Source: JAIYDJ01 sp031398695 (lineage in GTDB: Bacteria; Pseudomonadota; Alphaproteobacteria; Rhodobacterales; Rhodobacteraceae). From it: 35,399 nucleotides of DNA. The notes beneath the pieces were generated by a model. It saw only the letters and a program-made list of their open reading frames with translations. It searched no databases and was not told where the DNA came from. Shown here in pieces: positions 32,541-35,399 of the stretch. Within the stretch, counting starts at the first letter, position 1, and each line of letters starts with the position of its first letter. The position numbers and the translations under genes are program-made. The stretch is taken from assembly GCA_031398695.1 (NCBI GenBank), contig JANNNU010000118.1, forward strand, positions 1 to 35,399, given 5' to 3'.

Positions 32541-32764
32541 CAAAGGGTGTCCTCTGCAGGTCGATCGGTGATCAGCTTGTGACCCGTCGCATGAACCCGC
32601 CCAAACGCTGCCGAGGTGACCCGCCCGCTCTTCACGCCGCAGACTTTGGACGCCGGAACTTTGCCACGAATGACGGTCAGATCGCTAGGAACGCACACCG
32701 GACATGCTTTAGCCTGCCGTACCTCGCCCGCTCGAAATCGGGCGCGACCATCTGTCAGGCTCAT
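32540..32764 (-). CDS. Small ORF of unknown function, coupled on both sides
   Basis: A 74-codon reading frame I do not recognise. Its ATG overlaps the stop of the upstream gene (ATGA, 32761-32764) and its TGA overlaps the permease start (TGATG, 32538-32542), so it fits exactly between two genes with no spare base. The product would be basic, with three cysteines (C21 and C24 in CPVC, and C42), and a closing segment HATGHKLITDRPAEDTL. There is no signal peptide or membrane helix. The precise fit supports translation, but the composition is not distinctive, and chance filling of a spacer is possible. Confidence 0.45.
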   Translation of the reverse strand: MSLTDGRARFRAGEVRQAKACPVCVPSDLTVIRGKVPASKVCGVKSGRVTSAAFGRVHATGHKLITDRPAEDTL

Positions 32765-33231
32765 TGGCGGCCCCAGTCGGTTTCAATCTGCGCCTTGAAC
32801 AGCAGAAGCTCCAGGTCATGCGTCGTGCAGGTGCGCTGCCAACGGTCATCGGTCATCCAGCCGCCGCGCCAGGTACTCATCGCGACAAGGGAGGTCTGTG
32901 CGTCCAGCCCAGTGTCCGCGCCGGGCGTCACCCGGATCGACACGCGGGGGCGGCGATCACCATGTGGGCCAAGATGAAAGTCGATCAAGTCAAGTGCGGG
33001 ATGGGGCCGGATTTCAACTTCGGCCGCCGATCCGTCGAAGAGCGAGACGCCGTGCCAGACATCCGTCCCGGGCCCCGGCTGAAGGTCCATCGAACCCAGC
33101 GCCCAACGGCCCACCGCGCGGCCATCCGACAGATTAGCAAAGGTAAAGTCATAAGGCGCCTCGACATGGGACGAAGCGAGATGGGCAAAGGTCATGACAC
33201 GCTCCAAGGTGGCGGGCGGCACGGGATGCAT
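32761..33231 (-). CDS. Conserved-looking hypothetical protein, beta-rich
   Basis: A 156-residue protein of unknown family. Its sequence alternates short beta-type strands and turns (YDFTFANLSDGRAVGRWALG, VWHGVSLFDGSAAEVEIRPH, DLIDFHLGPHGDRRPRVSIR), suggesting a beta-sandwich or barrel, with a C-terminal helix (THDLELLLFKAQIETDWGR). There is no signal peptide, so it is probably cytoplasmic. The start at the ATG at 33231, 17 bp after the binding-protein stop, is the longest sensible choice; the ATG at 33195 has a better ribosome binding site (GGAG, 6 nt) and would give 144 residues. Co-transcription with an amino-acid importer and a kynureninase-like enzyme suggests a role in handling the imported amino acid. 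I cannot assign one. Confidence 0.65.
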   Translation of the reverse strand: MHPVPPATLERVMTFAHLASSHVEAPYDFTFANLSDGRAVGRWALGSMDLQPGPGTDVWHGVSLFDGSAAEVEIRPHPALDLIDFHLGPHGDRRPRVSIRVTPGADTGLDAQTSLVAMSTWRGGWMTDDRWQRTCTTHDLELLLFKAQIETDWGRQ

Positions 33232-33248
33232 GCCGCCCGAAAACAGGT

Positions 33249-34064
33249 TCAGTCGGCAGACGTCGGCACCGGCATCGGCGTCACGGTAAAGCCACCGGCA
33301 TTCGGCGCAGTGCCCATCCACTTTTCAAATATCGCGGCCATCGTGCCGTCGGTCTTCATGTCAGAGATGATCTGGTTGACCTGTTCCAGCTTGTCGGACC
33401 CTTTCGGCATCATCATCGCGAACTTTTCGCCGGTGACGATCTCGGCACCGACCGTCAGCCCCTGCATCTGGCCGAAGGCAAAGCGCAGGCCGACCACGTC
33501 ATTCACGACGGCATCGATCCTCCCGTTCTGCAAGTCGGTCAGCAGGTTCGACGTCGTGTCATAGCTCTTGTATTCCGCATAGCCGATCTCGGCCTCGCGC
33601 TCTTTCAGCCAGGCCTCGGGGAAGGACGTGGCGACCGAGCCTACCACCTTGCCCTTCAGCCCTTCGACCGAGGCGATGTCGGATCCTTCCTTCACCCCGA
33701 TCCCCAGCGCGCCTTCAAAATAGGGTTGGGTGAAGGCCTGGCTTTCCAGACGCTCATTGGTGATGGTCAACGACGAAATCACCATATCTACGCGGCCCGA
33801 AGCCGAGGCCACGAACAGAGCCTTGAAATCCAGCCCTTGAATCTCGGCTGTTGTGCCCATGCGCTTGGCGACTTCGTTCACGATGTCGACCTCGAAGCCT
33901 TCGAAGGTGCCCGCTGCGGTCTTGTTTTCCCACGGCGGGTTGGCTGGATAGGCCCCGACGCGCAGAACGTCCTGCGCCAAGGCAGGTATGGCAAGAACGA
34001 GCGTAAGCCCGGTCGCCAGGCACATGGCCGCACGGCGGGATAGACCATATCTGGTGAAATTCAT
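33249..34064 (-). CDS. Amino-acid ABC transporter substrate-binding protein (family 3)
   Basis: A 271-residue periplasmic binding protein. A Sec signal peptide (basic start, ATGLTLVLAIPALA, cleavage before QDV) precedes a two-lobed family 3 domain. Signatures are LRVGAYPANPPWENKTAAGTFEGFEVDIVNEVAKRMG and, in the second lobe, LKGKVVGSVATSFPEAWL; the end MKTDGTMAAIFEKWMG is typical. The ATG at 34064 has a perfect AGGAGG 5 nt upstream. It is the first gene of the operon that ends with the kynureninase-like enzyme, so kynurenine, tryptophan or a similar aromatic amino acid is a reasonable ligand guess. The promoter must lie in the A+T-rich stretch at 34065-34200. Confidence 0.9.
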   Translation of the reverse strand: MNFTRYGLSRRAAMCLATGLTLVLAIPALAQDVLRVGAYPANPPWENKTAAGTFEGFEVDIVNEVAKRMGTTAEIQGLDFKALFVASASGRVDMVISSLTITNERLESQAFTQPYFEGALGIGVKEGSDIASVEGLKGKVVGSVATSFPEAWLKEREAEIGYAEYKSYDTTSNLLTDLQNGRIDAVVNDVVGLRFAFGQMQGLTVGAEIVTGEKFAMMMPKGSDKLEQVNQIISDMKTDGTMAAIFEKWMGTAPNAGGFTVTPMPVPTSAD

Positions 34065-34156
34065 CGGAACCTCCTGATTGGACAGAGTCGGCTCGCACTG
34101 GATTGGCATACCGACAGGATTTTCAGCTTGGCACAAACGAAGTCGTTTTCAAATTG

Positions 34157-34170
34157 TTTTGAGCTCAAAA
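34157..34170. promoter_or_regulatory. Candidate operator upstream of the amino-acid ABC operon
   Basis: TTTTGAGCTCAAAA is a perfect 14-bp palindrome 93 bp upstream of the binding-protein start, flanked by TTTTCAAA (34146-34153) and CTTGAAT (34174-34180). The TTTCAA/TTGAAA-like half-sites recall those at 13627-13656, so one of the MarR regulators may bind both; the spacing is not identical. Confidence 0.45.
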
Positions 34171-34180
34171 TAACTTGAAT

Positions 34181-34471
34181 CGAAAAGCATGTCGCGCCAG
34201 ACCTTCAACCCCGGTCAGGGCTTTCAGCTACTCCCCGAAACTTTGGTGCCTGGGTTTTCGCTTACCCTGATGCCCGCAAAATTTTCCCTGCTTGCGCGTC
34301 TGATTTTCCCTGTTCTCAGGATTGAAGGATTTCCCACAACCCATTGTAAAAGCGCTGAAATGTTATGATAAGGCAGCCAAAACGGCTTCGGACCTCTCCG
34401 AATTCCCTGTTCTTTTCCCTGTTAGCAGGGAATTTGTTCTTCAAAGCAGGGTACAGTCGGAACTGCGACCA
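34181..34471. other. Noncoding right end of the island
   Basis: No gene was recognised here. An 88-codon minus-strand frame (34316-34582) exists but is repeat-derived. The stretch is lower in G+C than its surroundings and is dominated by TTCCCTG-type words; it ends at the CCACCAT core of the right direct repeat. Confidence 0.5.
34263..34453. repeat. Cluster of TTCCCTG/CAGGGAA words near the island end
   Basis: TTCCCTG occurs at 34284-34290, 34306-34312, 34403-34409 and 34415-34421. An inverted copy CAGGGAA is at 34426-34432, with one-base variants at 34263-34269 (TACCCTG) and 34447-34453 (CAGGGTA). TTCCCTGTTAGCAGGGAA (34415-34432) is a perfect 7-bp inverted repeat with a 4-base loop. Their location just inside the right att-like core suggests recombinase or accessory-protein binding sites; this is inference. 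Confidence 0.6.
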
Positions 34472-35043
34472 CCACCATTTACCCACTTGATTTTGTGCCG
34501 AAGATCGCGCGGCCGTAAAGTCGCGAGACTTCAGGGACTTGCGCGGAATGACCTCTGCAGTTGACCCGCAATCCCGGACCACAGAGCATTTTCTAGACCG
34601 GAGTTCGCCGAATGTCTCTACGGGCGCTGTCGACCCGAGGTCTTGAGGAACGACCGCGATGCGGATTCAGATGGCTGGAAAGCCGAAAAGTGCGCGCTGA
34701 TCGGCCCCGCCAAGCGGCAGGTCTGGCACCGCCCGCAGGAGGGTGGAGGTCAGGACAGCCGGCTGTCGGCCTTTCAGGATTGCCTTCGCAATATCCGGTG
34801 CCAACCAGCCTAGCGGCAGGATGCGACTGACGGCGCCTTTCGCCAGACCCTCCCGTGTCGTGATCTCCTCGATCGAAGCCGCCCGGCCGTCGAGCAGGTC
34901 GTCCCGCCAGCGGCGGGCGTCGGCGATCAGGGCGATCAGTTCCGGATCGCGATGAACTTCCTTGTTGGGCGTCCGCACGACGATCGGCTTGGCGCGACCG
35001 TTCTGATCGAGCGTGAAGGGGAGGTCGAGGCAGGCCGGCAGTG
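34472..35043. repeat. Direct repeat, right copy (att-like core plus recombinase 3' end)
   Basis: This is the counterpart of 675-1246 at a constant offset of 33,797 bp. It starts with CCACCAT, the same seven bases that end the acceptor/CCA region of tRNA-Tyr and the first base after it. It continues through the noncoding part and the recombinase C-terminal codons, and stops abruptly at the IS boundary (35043/35044). Upstream of 34472 there is no tRNA sequence. This is what is expected of an attachment site regenerated between two tandem insertions. Confidence 0.8.
34667..35043 (-). pseudogene. Serine recombinase remnant (C-terminal 125 codons)
   Basis: An uninterrupted frame reads LPACLDLPFTLDQNGRAKPI at the break, then DPELIALIADARRWRDDLL, EEITTREGLAKGAVSRILPL and ends FGFPAI. 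It parallels the end of the intact recombinase at 870-2558 with scattered substitutions. The upstream part of the gene, including the catalytic domain, is separated or lost at the IS insertion at 35043/35044. It probably belonged to a second, related element in tandem with the first. If the rest of the gene lies beyond the IS, the insertion was simple; otherwise a deletion occurred. Confidence 0.85.
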
Positions 35044-35399
35044 TGGACTTGCCCGACTTTTGTGGAGAGCGTTTAGCTCACTTCCCGGACCTTTTGCTCG
35101 AAGGCGATGGGGCTTTGGAAGCCGAGCGATGAATGCCGCCTGACGGGGTTATAGAACCCGTCGATGTATCTGGCGACAGCGTTTTCGGCCTGTGCGCGGG
35201 ACTGCCATGCGACCTGCCAGATCAACTCCGACTTGATGGTCTTGAAGAACGTTTCCACCATCGCGTTGTCGTAGCAGTTCCCTCGCCCGTTCATCGAGAT
35301 CAGGATGCCGCTTATGCGGAGCAACGCCTGATAGTCGACCGAGCAGTATTGCGATCCGCAGTCTGAATGATGGACCAGTCCCGGTGCGGGGTTGCGAGC
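35044..35399 (-). mobile_element. IS3-family insertion sequence, partial (runs off right edge)
   Basis: The element begins at or near 35044 with TGGACTTGCCCGACTTTTG, a plausible terminal inverted repeat (TG start, as usual in IS3), exactly where homology to the recombinase stops. The transposase end lies 29 bp inside. The other end, the first transposase frame and any 3-4 bp target duplication are outside the window. The family is judged from the transposase. Confidence 0.8.
35073..35399 (-). CDS. IS3-family transposase OrfB, C-terminal part
   Basis: The last 108 residues of a DDE integrase-core transposase, open to the right edge. It starts in LVHHSDCGSQYCSVDYQALL, whose HSD Asp is the second acidic catalytic residue. 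ISMNGRGNCYDNAMVETFFKTIKSEL follows, whose Glu in MVETFF is the third. It closes with YIDGFYNPVRRHSSLGFQSPIAFE, the standard IS3 OrfB end. The first catalytic Asp and the N-terminal helix-turn-helix frame are outside the window. It transposes the IS that disrupted the right recombinase copy. Confidence 0.92.
   Translation of the reverse strand, partial: ARNPAPGLVHHSDCGSQYCSVDYQALLRISGILISMNGRGNCYDNAMVETFFKTIKSELIWQVAWQSRAQAENAVARYIDGFYNPVRRHSSLGFQSPIAFEQKVREVS

Noticed and set aside
34316..34582. An 88-codon minus-strand ORF at the right end
   Set aside because: It is made largely of the TTCCCTG/CAGGGAA repeat region (reading NREK/NREF-like) and runs into the direct repeat; no convincing ribosome binding site.
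5693..35399. Composite transposon bounded by IS elements
   Set aside because: Only one IS is visible, and the left end of the region is bounded by the tRNA/recombinase repeat, not by an IS.
1..35399. CRISPR array, rRNA genes or phage structural genes
   Set aside because: No regularly spaced direct repeats, rRNA-like sequence, terminase, capsid or tail genes were seen; the left module is element-like but carries no virion genes.

Overview
The window is G+C-rich alphaproteobacterial DNA. Gene families, codon use and the serine recombinase/DUF2924/DUF3489 module all suggest a member of the Rhodobacteraceae (roseobacter-type); I cannot name a genus from sequence alone. The left edge is chromosomal backbone: a 5'-complete but window-truncated rlmB (minus strand) and a tRNA-Tyr gene (597-680). 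Almost everything to the right reads as a genomic island that starts exactly at the 3' end of this tRNA.

Layout. (1) 676-5505: recombination module on the minus strand (large serine recombinase, DUF2924, DUF3489, two DUF5681 genes of which one is frameshifted, and a ParB-type DNA methylase that has lost its N-terminus). (2) 5693-16720: an aerobic CoA-thioester pathway for 2-aminobenzoate (anthranilate). It has an aryl-CoA ligase, then a minus-strand operon of bifunctional 2-aminobenzoyl-CoA monooxygenase/reductase, SDR, MarR regulator, crotonase, acyl-CoA dehydrogenase, hot-dog thioesterase and Rid-family protein, and a divergent operon of enoyl-CoA hydratase, 3-hydroxyacyl-CoA dehydrogenase and thiolase. 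The content matches the published Azoarcus evansii 2-aminobenzoate clusters, including the MarR regulator and the 'translation inhibitor' (Rid) gene. The key monooxygenase/reductase carries one extra base in a C run and is frameshifted as read. (3) 16724-25554: a two-subunit indolepyruvate:ferredoxin oxidoreductase-like enzyme, an exported VOC protein, a second MarR regulator, an isatin-hydrolase/kynurenine-formamidase-like cyclase and two phytoene-dehydrogenase-like FAD oxidoreductases. (4) 25597-30732: a complete dipeptide/opine-type ABC importer. (5) 30736-34064: an operon of amino-acid ABC binding protein, an unknown protein, a 74-codon ORF, an ABC permease and a kynureninase-like enzyme.

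How it fits together (inference). Everything appears to funnel to anthranilate or 2-aminobenzoyl-CoA. Kynurenine would be imported and cleaved to anthranilate. Isatin or a related indole product would be opened by the cyclase to isatinate (2-aminophenylglyoxylate), a 2-oxo acid that the IorAB-like enzyme could decarboxylate directly to 2-aminobenzoyl-CoA. The ring is then hydroxylated and reduced, deaminated, opened and beta-oxidised. Transcription is organised as divergent and convergent operons with almost no space between the convergent ends. A 16-bp perfect palindrome (13627-13642) in the main divergent region is a likely MarR operator.

Right edge. Noncoding DNA with repeated TTCCCTG words (34263-34453) is followed by a second, diverged copy of the tRNA-end/recombinase-end sequence (34472-35043). 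This copy aligns with the left one at a constant offset of 33,797 bp and is cut by an IS3-family element that runs off the window. The simplest reading is a 33.8-kb island lodged at tRNA-Tyr, with a second, decayed element in tandem behind it.
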